Part shown: piece by piece, positions 30,712-39,611 of the stretch
Layout: each line of letters begins with the position of its first letter
Numbering within the stretch: position 1 is the stretch's first letter
Assembly: GCF_000317435.1 (NCBI RefSeq)
Contig: NC_019751.1
Coordinates: 4,154,001-4,218,000 of the forward strand
Length of the DNA: 64,000 nucleotides
Source of the DNA: Calothrix sp. PCC 6303
Lineage (GTDB): Bacteria; Cyanobacteriota; Cyanobacteriia; Cyanobacteriales; Nostocaceae
Reading direction: 5' to 3'
Program-made: the position numbers and the translations under genes
Notes under the pieces: generated by a model
Database searches by the model: none
What the model was told of the DNA's origin: nothing
What the model saw: the letters and a program-made list of their open reading frames with translations, nothing else

Positions 30712-31563
30712 ATGACAGTTAAATCAAATTCCCACGCCACTACGGGCGGAGATTCTGGTGCGATCGCGCAGCCACTCAATTGGACATACATCATATTTTT
30801 TGCCGCATTTCATCTGTTAGCGTTACTTGCACCATGGTTTTTTTCCTGGCAAGCCTTATTTACAGCGCTGTTTTTGCATTGGCTATGTGGTAGTATTGGC
30901 ATCTGCTTAGGATATCACCGATTATTAAGCCATAAAAGTTTTCAAGTACCCCAATGGTTGGAATATGCGATCGCTATTTGCGGCGCTCTAGCACTACAAG
31001 GTGGTCCAATATTTTGGGTTGGTGGACACCGGATACATCATGCCCATACAGAGGATGTCGATAAAGATCCCTATTCTGCCAAGCGCGGATTTTGGTGGAG
31101 TCACATACTGTGGCTTTTCTACCCACGTCCAGAGTTTTTCAACCGCGAAATATACCAAAAATCTGCCCCAGATTTAGCACGACAACCATTTTATCAATGG
31201 CTTGACCGTCATTTCCTCTTGTTGCAAGTTCCTTTAGCTCTATTACTATACGCTTTGGGTGGATGGTCTTTTGTGATCTACGGAATCTTTGTCAAATCAG
31301 TATTGCTATGGCACTCAACCTGGTTTGTTAATTCCGCAACACACACATGGGGATATAAAACTTTTGCCGCAGATGATAATGCCCGTAATCTTTGGTGGGT
31401 TTCCGTTGTCACCTATGGAGAAGGATGGCACAATAATCACCATACCTATCCCAATGTCGCCAAATCTGGGTATAAATGGTGGGAAATAGATCCTACTTGG
31501 TGGAGTATTCGAGCATTGCAGAGATTGGGTTTAGCGAAAAAAGTCATCTTATATAAATCGTAA
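30712..31563 (+). CDS. desC: Acyl-lipid/acyl-CoA delta-9 type fatty acid desaturase
   Basis: This membrane di-iron enzyme puts a double bond into fatty acyl chains and so sets membrane fluidity. The three His boxes are HRLLSH at residues 69-74, HRIHHAH at 106-112 and HNNHH at 240-244. GGPIFWVGGHRIHH and NATHTWGYK-like NSATHTWGYK are typical of the DesC group. The 283-residue length and hydrophobic pattern agree. The divergent TetR-fusion gene may regulate it, which is an inference from arrangement. More than one DesC paralogue is common in Nostocales, and which this is stays open. Confidence 0.9.
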   Translation: MTVKSNSHATTGGDSGAIAQPLNWTYIIFFAAFHLLALLAPWFFSWQALFTALFLHWLCGSIGICLGYHRLLSHKSFQVPQWLEYAIAICGALALQGGPIFWVGGHRIHHAHTEDVDKDPYSAKRGFWWSHILWLFYPRPEFFNREIYQKSAPDLARQPFYQWLDRHFLLLQVPLALLLYALGGWSFVIYGIFVKSVLLWHSTWFVNSATHTWGYKTFAADDNARNLWWVSVVTYGEGWHNNHHTYPNVAKSGYKWWEIDPTWWSIRALQRLGLAKKVILYKS

Positions 31564-31678
31564 TGTCGCGCTGCTGATTTTATGTGTAGCTGTAGCATTT
31601 CTACTTTTAAGTTTCTTTAACCCATAACGGGGGATACGAAGCCCCCCGTTAACCGCTCTGCATCTTTTCGGCAGATGT

Positions 31679-33481
31679 TTAATCAAGCTCCGTCTCAGTT
31701 TTTCCCCTTGCTCCCTGCCCCCTTGCCCCCTTCTCCCCTGCTTCTGTTTGACGATGGTTTGCTGCTTGATTTAACAACGAATCGGCAAATGCGATCGCAT
31801 CCTGTGCAGACTTCCCACCAGCTAACTGTGCCAGTTCATCCCGGCGTTTATTGAGGTTATCTAGGGCAGCTACACGGACAACGGTGCGCTCTTCCCCATT
31901 GCCGTTGTTCTCTTTTTTACCTTTAATTTGATTAACTATCTGTTTTGACACTCTAAAATGTCTATCTGCCATTGCTGCTATCAGTGGTTGGTGTGTTACA
32001 CACAATACCTGTTGCTGCTGACTAATTTGATGTAATTTGTCGGCGATACTTTGGGCAACTCTTCCCGATACACCCACATCAATTTCATCAAATACCATTG
32101 TCCCTGGTGCATCAATTTGGGAAAAACAAGCTTTCAAAGCCAATAGAAAGCGGCTCATTTCTCCACCGGATGCGGTTTCTGTAAGGGGTTGGAGTGGTTC
32201 TCCAGGGTTGGGACTAAATAAAAAGCTAATTTTATCAGCACCTGCCGGGGTGGGGGCAATGGGGACAATTCCTACTTGAAATTGGACTTTTTCCATTGCC
32301 AAAGGTTTGAGTTGTTTAATAATCTGAGTTTCTAATTGGGCTGCGGCTGTGCGTCTGAGTTGTGTTAACTTACTGCACGCTTTTGTTAATTTGTCAAGGC
32401 ATACTTTTTCTTGTTTCTCTAAACTTTCAACCGATTGCTCACTATCTGTGAGTGCGGCTAATTCTGCTTGGACGCGGTTGTAGTGGGTAATTACTTCGGC
32501 TAAACTTGGACCATACTTCCGGCAAATTTGCTTAAGTTCTCTGATTCTGGCTTCCACTTCTTCTAAACGTTGGGGATCAGCTTCCAATTCTTCCCCATAG
32601 GTATTAATTTCTCTAGCGACTTCACTCACCGCAGTTTGAGCATCCCGAATCATATCCAAGAGATATTGCAATCCAGAATCATATTCAATCATATCGGTGA
32701 GTAATGATTCTGTATCCCCTAATAGGTCGTTTGCCGTGGGATTATCTCCATCATTTTGGTAGAGAGCTTGGTAAGCAGTGTAACTCATCTGTTGTAAGTC
32801 CACTACATGAGTTAAGCGATCGCTTTCTTGCTGCAACTGTTCTAATTCGTTGGCATCGGTGAGATTTGCCTCGTTTAATTCCTGAACTTGATAAGATAAT
32901 AGGTCTAATTGCTGCAAGCGATCGCGTTCGGAAGTGCGACGTTGTTCTAAAGCTTGGTGAACCTGTTGATACTCAGCAAAGCTACTAGCTACAATTTGAC
33001 GCTGTTGATTAGGACTATCACCTGCATAAACATCCAACCAATCCCGAATCTGGTTGGATTGCCCCACCTGTACACTCTGTCCTTGGGCGGTAATTTCCAC
33101 CAGCTTTTCCCGCAATCCCACCATCACTTGACGGTTTACCAATACCCCATTCACCCGTGAACGACTGCGGATATTACTTGTCACTGCCGTAATTTCCCGG
33201 CTGACGACGATGGAGTTATCATCAATTAAATCAATTTCTTGCTCACTCAACCAAGCAGCCAAATTCGGGTTGATACTGAAAGTTCCCTCAACTAAAGCTC
33301 TATTTGTTTGAGTCCGAATCACCCGACTAGATACTTTACCACCCAAAACTGCATCAATAGCATCAAGAATAATTGACTTTCCCGCACCAGTTTCACCTGT
33401 GAGGACATTCAAACCCCCACCAAACTCCAATTCTAACTGGTCGATGAGGGCAAAATTTTCGATCCGCAGAGAAATCAACAT
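31679..33481 (-). CDS. recN: DNA repair protein RecN
   Basis: RecN is an SMC-like ATPase that helps repair double-strand breaks by recombination. The N-terminal MLISLRIENFALIDQLELEF leads to the Walker A GETGAGKS, a coiled-coil middle of about residues 150-400 follows, and the ABC signature SGGEMSRFLLALK and Walker B MVFDEIDVGVSG are present. It is 600 residues. The last ~21 residues (after LLNQAANHRQTEA) are a low-complexity tail GEKGARGQGARGKTETELD encoded by the GC-rich repeat at 31686-31747. RecN usually ends near LLN, so the tail is an acquired extension. It probably stands alone. Confidence 0.96.
   Translation of the reverse strand: MLISLRIENFALIDQLELEFGGGLNVLTGETGAGKSIILDAIDAVLGGKVSSRVIRTQTNRALVEGTFSINPNLAAWLSEQEIDLIDDNSIVVSREITAVTSNIRSRSRVNGVLVNRQVMVGLREKLVEITAQGQSVQVGQSNQIRDWLDVYAGDSPNQQRQIVASSFAEYQQVHQALEQRRTSERDRLQQLDLLSYQVQELNEANLTDANELEQLQQESDRLTHVVDLQQMSYTAYQALYQNDGDNPTANDLLGDTESLLTDMIEYDSGLQYLLDMIRDAQTAVSEVAREINTYGEELEADPQRLEEVEARIRELKQICRKYGPSLAEVITHYNRVQAELAALTDSEQSVESLEKQEKVCLDKLTKACSKLTQLRRTAAAQLETQIIKQLKPLAMEKVQFQVGIVPIAPTPAGADKISFLFSPNPGEPLQPLTETASGGEMSRFLLALKACFSQIDAPGTMVFDEIDVGVSGRVAQSIADKLHQISQQQQVLCVTHQPLIAAMADRHFRVSKQIVNQIKGKKENNGNGEERTVVRVAALDNLNKRRDELAQLAGGKSAQDAIAFADSLLNQAANHRQTEAGEKGARGQGARGKTETELD
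31686..31747. repeat. GC-rich low-complexity repeat forming the 3' end of recN
   Basis: On the minus strand the run reads GCAGGGGAGAAGGGGGCAAG, then GGGCAGGGAGCAAGGGGAAA and ACTGAGACGGAGC. Nearly the same string appears on the plus strand at 43560-43595 (GGGCAGGGAGCAAGGGGG, then AAAACTGGAACGGAGC). Here it lies inside an open reading frame. Confidence 0.8.
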
Positions 33482-34212
33482 CTAGCTCAAATCTCCGTCA
33501 AGGCACAGGATACATGGAAAATTGGAAGATATTTGGGATAGCTTTTCAAATTACTAAACCTCAAATTGGCTAAGAATTCCACCGTTAGAACTGACCCAAA
33601 GATTACCTGCTGGATGCATTTGTAATTAGTGTATCAGTCCCAACCATTATAGAGTGTACCAAACCTCCCTTAGTTTGACTTTGTTTGCAATAAACGGTGA
33701 CAAAAATCAGTTTGATTTACCGCTCCGTTAAACTTACCCATAACTACTCAAGTCTAGACTTAAATTAATTACGCAATGACATTGTGTAATTAATTCTGCT
33801 TGGTTACTTGTATTCCCCGACTCATAGGGTTTAAGGAAGTCAGTTTTTAACATAATTTTCAATCGTCTACATCAGTATAAACACTTGATCAAGTCAGACG
33901 CTCGACATAGATTAATATTATTATCCCATTGTAAAAATTACGTATGAATTTTCCTAATTGAGATTTTTACTATGTTACTTTGTGAAGTACCACAAATTAA
34001 AAAACCAGTAATGAGTAATGAGTAATAAGTCTGTTTTGTGACGAGGATTTAAACCCCAAACGTGTTTAAACAAACCAAATTGGAACTCACGCAATACAAA
34101 TTTACATCATTGCAATGCAAGGTAGAAGTTTCGACTACTTAGCATAAGTCACTCAGTACTACCTGTATAAATATCAAAACCAGTCTAAAATAATACGCAA
34201 AAACACATACAA
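33482..34212. other. Intergenic region with a long palindrome
   Basis: AATTAATTACGCAATG at 33763-33778 and CATTGTGTAATTAATT at 33780-33795 form a 16-bp stem with one mismatch and a one-base centre. It could be an operator or a cruciform repeat. The block near 34003-34060 (TAATGAGTAATAAGT and a GTTTTGTG...GGATTTAAACCCC piece) resembles parts of the dispersed repeat at 20984. No gene is supported. Confidence 0.5.
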
Positions 34213-35259
34213 ATGCGTTTAATATCGAAAATCGCTTTAGCATCTTTCAGTTCTACCATACTTAGTTTGGCAACATCTCATCCAGTAATCGCAGGATCCA
34301 TATATTCAGTTATTGACCTGGGTACTGTGGGTAGTAATTACAATGGTGGTTCTGCCAATAGTCTCAACAAACAAGGTCAAGTAGTCGGTTACTCATCCTC
34401 TGTGGATGGGGATAGTGATCGAGGATTTATCTGGCAAAATGGAGTTATCCAAGATCTTGGTGCTTTGAATAGTAGTGAAGGCTACAACTTTACCTATGCC
34501 TACAGCATCAATAATCAAGGTCTGGTAGTTGGTCAATCTGGCGACAAAGCATTCATCTGGGAAGATGGAAACATGCAAAGCATAGGTACTAGTGGCAGTT
34601 ATGCCCTTGGCATCAATGATCAAGGTCAGGTAGTTGGTCAATCTGCTGGCAAGGCATTTATCTGGAAAGATGGAATCATGGAAAATTTTGGCACTGACAA
34701 TAGTTATGCCACTGCCATTAACAACCAAGGTCAGGTAGTGGGTTACTCTGGTGAACAGCTATTTATCTGGCAAAACGGAGTCATGCAAAGCTTTGGTAGT
34801 AGCGATAGTCGTGCCACTGCCATCAATAACCAAGGTCAAGTAGTTGGTTACTCGGATGAGGGGGCATTTATTTGGCAAAACGGAGTCATGCAAAATCTTG
34901 GTTATTTAAGTACTGATGGTTCCCACAACCCCAGTTATGCCAATGGAATCAATGACAAAGGTCAGGTAGTTGGTCAATCTGGTAGCGGGGCGTTTTTATG
35001 GGAAAACGGAGTCATGAAAGACTTAAATGACCTGATTTCACCTCGTAGCGGTTGGATTTTATCTTACGCAAACGCTATTAATAATTCAGGTGATATTGTC
35101 GGTACTGGTTACTTCGATGGGAATTACCGTGCTTTCCTGTTGAAATATCAACCATCAACTTCTGTACCTGAATCTAATACTACACTTGGTTTGTTGGCTG
35201 TATTAGCTGTTGGTGGTATTTCCAAATCAAGACGCAAACAAGCTACAAATTTGAATTAA
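34213..35259 (+). CDS. HAF-repeat exported protein with PEP-CTERM-like tail
   Basis: This 348-residue protein has a signal peptide (IALASFSSTILSLATSHPVIA) and at least seven repeats of about 38-48 residues with the pattern INNQGQVVGYS...FIWQNGVMQ, the extracellular HAF repeat family. The end, VPESNTTLGLLAVLAVGG then KSRRKQ, is a hydrophobic helix followed by basic residues, like a PEP-CTERM sorting signal with VPES in place of VPEP. It should be exported and anchored or sorted. It is monocistronic. Confidence 0.85.
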   Translation: MRLISKIALASFSSTILSLATSHPVIAGSIYSVIDLGTVGSNYNGGSANSLNKQGQVVGYSSSVDGDSDRGFIWQNGVIQDLGALNSSEGYNFTYAYSINNQGLVVGQSGDKAFIWEDGNMQSIGTSGSYALGINDQGQVVGQSAGKAFIWKDGIMENFGTDNSYATAINNQGQVVGYSGEQLFIWQNGVMQSFGSSDSRATAINNQGQVVGYSDEGAFIWQNGVMQNLGYLSTDGSHNPSYANGINDKGQVVGQSGSGAFLWENGVMKDLNDLISPRSGWILSYANAINNSGDIVGTGYFDGNYRAFLLKYQPSTSVPESNTTLGLLAVLAVGGISKSRRKQATNLN

Positions 35260-35459
35260 ACTAGAATTTTAGGATTAATTTTTTGCGTATTCGATAGAAA
35301 TTGGGCTCCCTTAACTAGTTGAGCGGAATACTTAAAAGAATTCACAATATTCGCAGAGCGAGAAGCAAGCTACGCAATTATGTTTTGTAACCACTTACCA
35401 GTTGATAAATTCTTTTTATAGAGGCAGAAATTTGAAGCGTAGCAACTGCCTCCTGTTTT

Positions 35460-35681
35460 CTAATCGTTAGATACCGCAGTTTTCTTAGTTCTGGGTTTTA
35501 CCTTGGGTACCCAACCAGGTACTTCACCGTCTTCCCAGCCAGCCGGACGCTTAGAATTGTACCAACCAATGGAACCAATGACGGTTGCGGCGACAAATCC
35601 ACCTATTGCCAAAAGCACTAAGGCTGCTTGAATGTACCAGTCATAGGTTGCTTTATCGATTGTTGCTAATAAGATACTCAT
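35460..35681 (-). CDS. Small single-helix membrane protein, possibly photosystem II assembly protein Psb35
   Basis: The 73-residue protein starts MSILLATIDKATYDWYIQAA, has one membrane segment (LVLLAIGGFVAATVIGSIGW), then YNSKRPAGWEDGEVPGWVP and a basic tail. This pattern recalls the cyanobacterial Psb35 family, which helps stabilise the CP47 module and its high-light-inducible partners, but I am recalling the family from memory and cannot align it. The safe part is a one-helix membrane protein with a cytoplasmic or stromal tail. Confidence 0.6.
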   Translation of the reverse strand: MSILLATIDKATYDWYIQAALVLLAIGGFVAATVIGSIGWYNSKRPAGWEDGEVPGWVPKVKPRTKKTAVSND

Positions 35682-35801
35682 AGTGCTGTTCTGTGTAAAT
35701 AATAATAAACGACTATTACAAAATCTTAATATATAAACTACACAACATCAATCTAACCTAGGGATGGGAAAATCTTAGAAGACTTTCCACCGGAAGGTCT
35801 C

Positions 35802-35868
35802 TAGTAGTCTGTCAATTTTATTTTGGCGGTTATATACGCATCCACAATCCCGTAGAGACGTAGCAGCG
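35802..35868. mobile_element. Truncated copy of MITE 1
   Basis: TAGTAGTCTGTCAATTTTAT at 35802-35821, the block ATCCACAATCC(C/T)GTAGAGAC and GTAGCAGCG match MITE 1 at 28053-28116. At about 35868, within the palindrome, the similarity stops, so the right half is missing. It lies just beyond the 3' end of the HerA-like gene. Confidence 0.8.
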
Positions 35869-35928
35869 CCTTATATCCCGCCACTGATTCGGATTACCAA
35901 ATTCAATGGGGGACTTACGGCGATATAG

Positions 35929-37674
35929 TTAAAATCCTAAATCTGCCTTTGCTAATTCCGCTGCTGCAAACACTTCTGCGTCGCTTTGTTCTTCCCAAAT
36001 TGGATCACCAACTTCGCGGTAAAATTGTTCATCATAGGGACGAGTTCTCACAACAACAGGCATGGGAACAGCATGACCTAATATTAAAGCTTGCTGTTTA
36101 GAATCTAGCTTCGCTAAAACTGAACGCAAAGCGGTACCACCAGATACCCCGGTAAAAATTGCCTCAATATCTTTTTCGTCATTAAGTAATGCAGTGACGC
36201 GGGTACCAATTTGGGACATGACTTCATTATCTATCCCTGATGGACGTTGATCTACAACTAAGAGGGTGACAAAGTATTTCCGCATCTCCCGTGCAATTGT
36301 CCCAAAAATCGTACTGGCAACGATTGCCGGATCAAGAAATCGGTGTGCTTCTTCGATGGTAATTACTAATTGGTTGGGTTTGTCGAGAACATTGCCACTT
36401 TGGAGAAATTTTTCGGCTTTGGCGACATAATGATGGTGAATGCGTCGGGTAATCATGTTTGTCACCAACATGTAGGAAAGCATATCTGATTGGGAACCAA
36501 ATTCGATGACGATATTTTTCCCTGCTTCCAATGCTTTTAACATTTGGTTAACGTAGTTTTGGGGACAAGATGAACGCATATATTTCAGGTTTTCTAACCG
36601 CATTAACTTCCGCTGTAATGCCGTAATTGAACCTTGGTGTCCGCGTTTTTCCTCGCAGAACATTTTGATGTCCTCGTTTGTCATATTTATCAGTTGCAGA
36701 ATCCAACCTTTACCAAATTCTGCAAATAAAATATTGGCATTATCTAAACTTGCTTCGGAAAGTCCCAAATCTCGACTACAAAGACGAATATCTTCCACTT
36801 CAATTTGATCATAACTAAGATACAAATCCATGGCATTTTTCACACCACGACGCTGGGTTGATGCGGGGTCGAGGGTGTATACTTCTACTTTGTCGGGAAA
36901 TAGCTGTTTTAAACCTTTGACGGTACTGTATTGTTTACCTTCACATACAGCTTGCCAACCATATTCGGAGTGCATATCAAAAATGAGATTTACCCCGGCA
37001 TTTTTGCGGACAATTCCGGCTAAAAGTAACCGAGTTAGGAAGGATTTTCCGGTTCCAGATTTCCCAAATACACCATTACTACGTTCCACAAATCGATCTA
37101 AATCGATACATACAGGAACATCCATATCTAATGGTTTGCCGATGGAAAAATTCTTGCGATGAATGTCATCCTCCCAACCAAATACTCGACGAAAATCCTC
37201 TGCGGATGCTTCGTAAACTTGGCTAAAATGGGTAGGAATTGTTTTGACTGGTAACAATTCCATAGTGGTGCTGGTTTGGGGTTGGAAGGATGCTAAACCT
37301 TTTCCGGCTGAAGGGATGAAGCTATTGGCAGATTTCCCGTTGGACATTTCCAGAAATGATTCTTTGGTTTCTGGGGTAAACATCAACATTGGGGCTAAAG
37401 TGACAGTTCCAAATGTCCCGCTACCTGCTAAAATTTCCCGTAACAAAGTGTCTTCCCAATCGGGAGGATTAGCAACAATCCGCTGATTGGAAATACCGAG
37501 GATGACATCAGTTAGCATACAGAAGAAACGCGATCGCATTCCCTGTACAACTAAGAATTTTCCCACTCGCATATCCTCAACAGATATATCTGGGTGTAAT
37601 CTTACTTCTAGTCCACCTGTAAGGGAACCTTGAATAACTGAACCTAGTGGTTGTCCCAATTGCGTTAGATTCAT
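35929..37674 (-). CDS. HerA-like FtsK/HerA-superfamily ATPase
   Basis: The 581-residue protein is a hexameric-type DNA translocase. Residues ~1-160 have a HAS-barrel-like beta-rich start (GSVIQGSLTGGLEVRLHP). The Walker A GKSGTGKS is at 204-211. Walker B is VITIEEAHRF. FVTLLVVDQRPSGID and GTRVTALLNDEKD are the sensor and arginine-finger regions of the DUF87/HerA group. HerA usually acts with the nuclease NurA in end resection or with other nucleases in phage defence. No nuclease gene adjoins here, so the partner is unknown. Confidence 0.85.
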   Translation of the reverse strand: MNLTQLGQPLGSVIQGSLTGGLEVRLHPDISVEDMRVGKFLVVQGMRSRFFCMLTDVILGISNQRIVANPPDWEDTLLREILAGSGTFGTVTLAPMLMFTPETKESFLEMSNGKSANSFIPSAGKGLASFQPQTSTTMELLPVKTIPTHFSQVYEASAEDFRRVFGWEDDIHRKNFSIGKPLDMDVPVCIDLDRFVERSNGVFGKSGTGKSFLTRLLLAGIVRKNAGVNLIFDMHSEYGWQAVCEGKQYSTVKGLKQLFPDKVEVYTLDPASTQRRGVKNAMDLYLSYDQIEVEDIRLCSRDLGLSEASLDNANILFAEFGKGWILQLINMTNEDIKMFCEEKRGHQGSITALQRKLMRLENLKYMRSSCPQNYVNQMLKALEAGKNIVIEFGSQSDMLSYMLVTNMITRRIHHHYVAKAEKFLQSGNVLDKPNQLVITIEEAHRFLDPAIVASTIFGTIAREMRKYFVTLLVVDQRPSGIDNEVMSQIGTRVTALLNDEKDIEAIFTGVSGGTALRSVLAKLDSKQQALILGHAVPMPVVVRTRPYDEQFYREVGDPIWEEQSDAEVFAAAELAKADLGF

Positions 37675-37868
37675 TGCATCTGACTTTTAGTGACGAGAAG
37701 TTACAGCAGAATTTATAGATCTTTATTTTGTACTCTATTTTGTAAAAACTGCTGCAATGGACTTATTTATCTTATATTGGGAATTATAAATCGGGGATTT
37801 TTTCTGTATATAACTCCTTTAAAACTGAGGCAGTACTATCTAAAAGCTAGAAACGCCACTGGGGCAGT

Positions 37869-39536
37869 TTACAGACAATGATAAAGTTTATAATCGTAAC
37901 CGTTAATTCCTGGAAAACTCGGATTTTTATCTATTTCACAAATTTGGATTGTTTTGGGGTTATCGGCATAAAAGTTTACCATCCATAAATCTAGGGGACG
38001 TGGTAAATTTTTCATGGTTGTTTCTAATGCCGCAGTTGAGGTGTTTGGATCTGCGTCCTGATGTGCTAAAAGAAATTGATAATTCAGGCTATTTGATGGT
38101 TTTGGGTGGATTTTCAATTCCCTGGCTACACCCATCATCTCACCAATGTGGACATGGGTTTTTTGGGTTGTGGCAATGAGGACGGGTACTTTTGAGGTGT
38201 TTTGAATCAACTCCACAAATAGGTCAGGACGGTAGTATTTTTGATATCCCAAGTTACAAACTACAGTAATTGCACTGAGGAAAGACATCAAATAAACAAG
38301 AGCGATCGCCTGCTGTCCAGAAACCTTCCATTTATAGAGTTTTACTAATTTAGCTCTGGCACAAATGGCTAAACTTGTCCCCAATAAAACAATCACTGCG
38401 GGGAAGTAAACAAAGTTATATCTGGCACCTCTGGTTAAGTCGATGCCGAGGAAATATGTGAAGAAAAAGAATAACGCGATCGCGCTGGCAATGAAACCGA
38501 TTAAAATCTGAGTTTCTAGTTGGGTTTTGGGTTGCTTCAATCTAATTCTGATGCCACCTATTAAAATTGGCGTGATCCAAATGGCGAATATTAACATGAT
38601 CACTCCACAGACGATCATGATGGCTACATTTGGAGCCTCTACAGGTAATAAAAATAGCATCGTCACCCAGGCGGCGAATGCTTGAAACAGCGGACTAATC
38701 CAAGCTAAACCGATGCGATCGCCTTGAATCCACTCGGTTAATTTGCCACCATAAGTATTCTGTAAAAATACTGGTACCCAAATTAATCCGCTGATGGCTG
38801 TTCCTAATCCAACTGCGACAATTCGCCACCATCTGGAGAAAATCAGGCTTTTTTGTCGCCATTGCTGCCATCCCAGGAAGATTAATACCATTACTTCGGC
38901 GAAGAGGGTGAGGACAAAGAAGTAATGGGTGGCAATTCCCAATGCGTTGACTGCAATCCAAGCAGCAACTACCTTGATTGGTATTTTTGTGTTTTTGTCA
39001 AGGTGGCGTGTGGCAATAATTAAACAAGCGAGGGAGGCAATTACCCAGAGGATTGGGAGGGTGTAGTGTCGGGTTTCCTGTGCTAAGAAAATTCCGAATG
39101 GTGAGGTTGCCATAATTGCTGCGGCAATCTGACTTACTAAGCGGGAACGAAATGTGAGAAAACTAAAACTGTAGATTGCGGGAACGGAAATAGCGCCAAA
39201 AATTGCTGCAAGCGATCGCGCTCCCCATAATGATACTAGTCCGCCCTCACTGGGGAATAGTTTGAGCCATAAATGGGTGAGGATGAAGTATAGGGGTGGG
39301 TGGTTGCTTTCGGAAAAAAGATGGGTGAGTACGTCTTTGACTGTTGTGGATGTTGGTTGCAGTGGTTGGAGTAGGGTATCGATGGGGATGGGTTGATTTA
39401 GGGGGACTCCCAGGAAGCTGTTGCCGAGACTAAATACGAGGGTGGAAAATTCGTCTGTCCACGGTGGTTTGTCGCTGAGGTTGATGAATCTCAGGATGAT
39501 TCCGATGATGGTGAGTAGTGCTAGCCTGTTTTGCAT
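37869..39536 (-). CDS. Glycosyltransferase family 39-type membrane protein
   Basis: The 555-residue protein has about ten hydrophobic helices and a signature start, LSDKPPWTDEFSTLVFSLGN, in which the acidic TDE resembles the catalytic Asp/Glu loop of GT39/ArnT and related GT-C enzymes. Such enzymes move a sugar from polyprenyl phosphate to a protein or lipid on the outer face. Its upstream neighbour is a polyprenyl-phosphate sugar synthase with a GtrA part, so the pair probably works as donor maker and transferase. The acceptor is unknown. Confidence 0.82.
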   Translation of the reverse strand: MQNRLALLTIIGIILRFINLSDKPPWTDEFSTLVFSLGNSFLGVPLNQPIPIDTLLQPLQPTSTTVKDVLTHLFSESNHPPLYFILTHLWLKLFPSEGGLVSLWGARSLAAIFGAISVPAIYSFSFLTFRSRLVSQIAAAIMATSPFGIFLAQETRHYTLPILWVIASLACLIIATRHLDKNTKIPIKVVAAWIAVNALGIATHYFFVLTLFAEVMVLIFLGWQQWRQKSLIFSRWWRIVAVGLGTAISGLIWVPVFLQNTYGGKLTEWIQGDRIGLAWISPLFQAFAAWVTMLFLLPVEAPNVAIMIVCGVIMLIFAIWITPILIGGIRIRLKQPKTQLETQILIGFIASAIALFFFFTYFLGIDLTRGARYNFVYFPAVIVLLGTSLAICARAKLVKLYKWKVSGQQAIALVYLMSFLSAITVVCNLGYQKYYRPDLFVELIQNTSKVPVLIATTQKTHVHIGEMMGVARELKIHPKPSNSLNYQFLLAHQDADPNTSTAALETTMKNLPRPLDLWMVNFYADNPKTIQICEIDKNPSFPGINGYDYKLYHCL

Positions 39537-39611
39537 GGAGGAAGAGAGGAAGAAAAGAGAAAGAGTTTTAACGCAGAGAAACGCAGAGGGGTTTGTGGGA
39601 GATTTTGGGTT

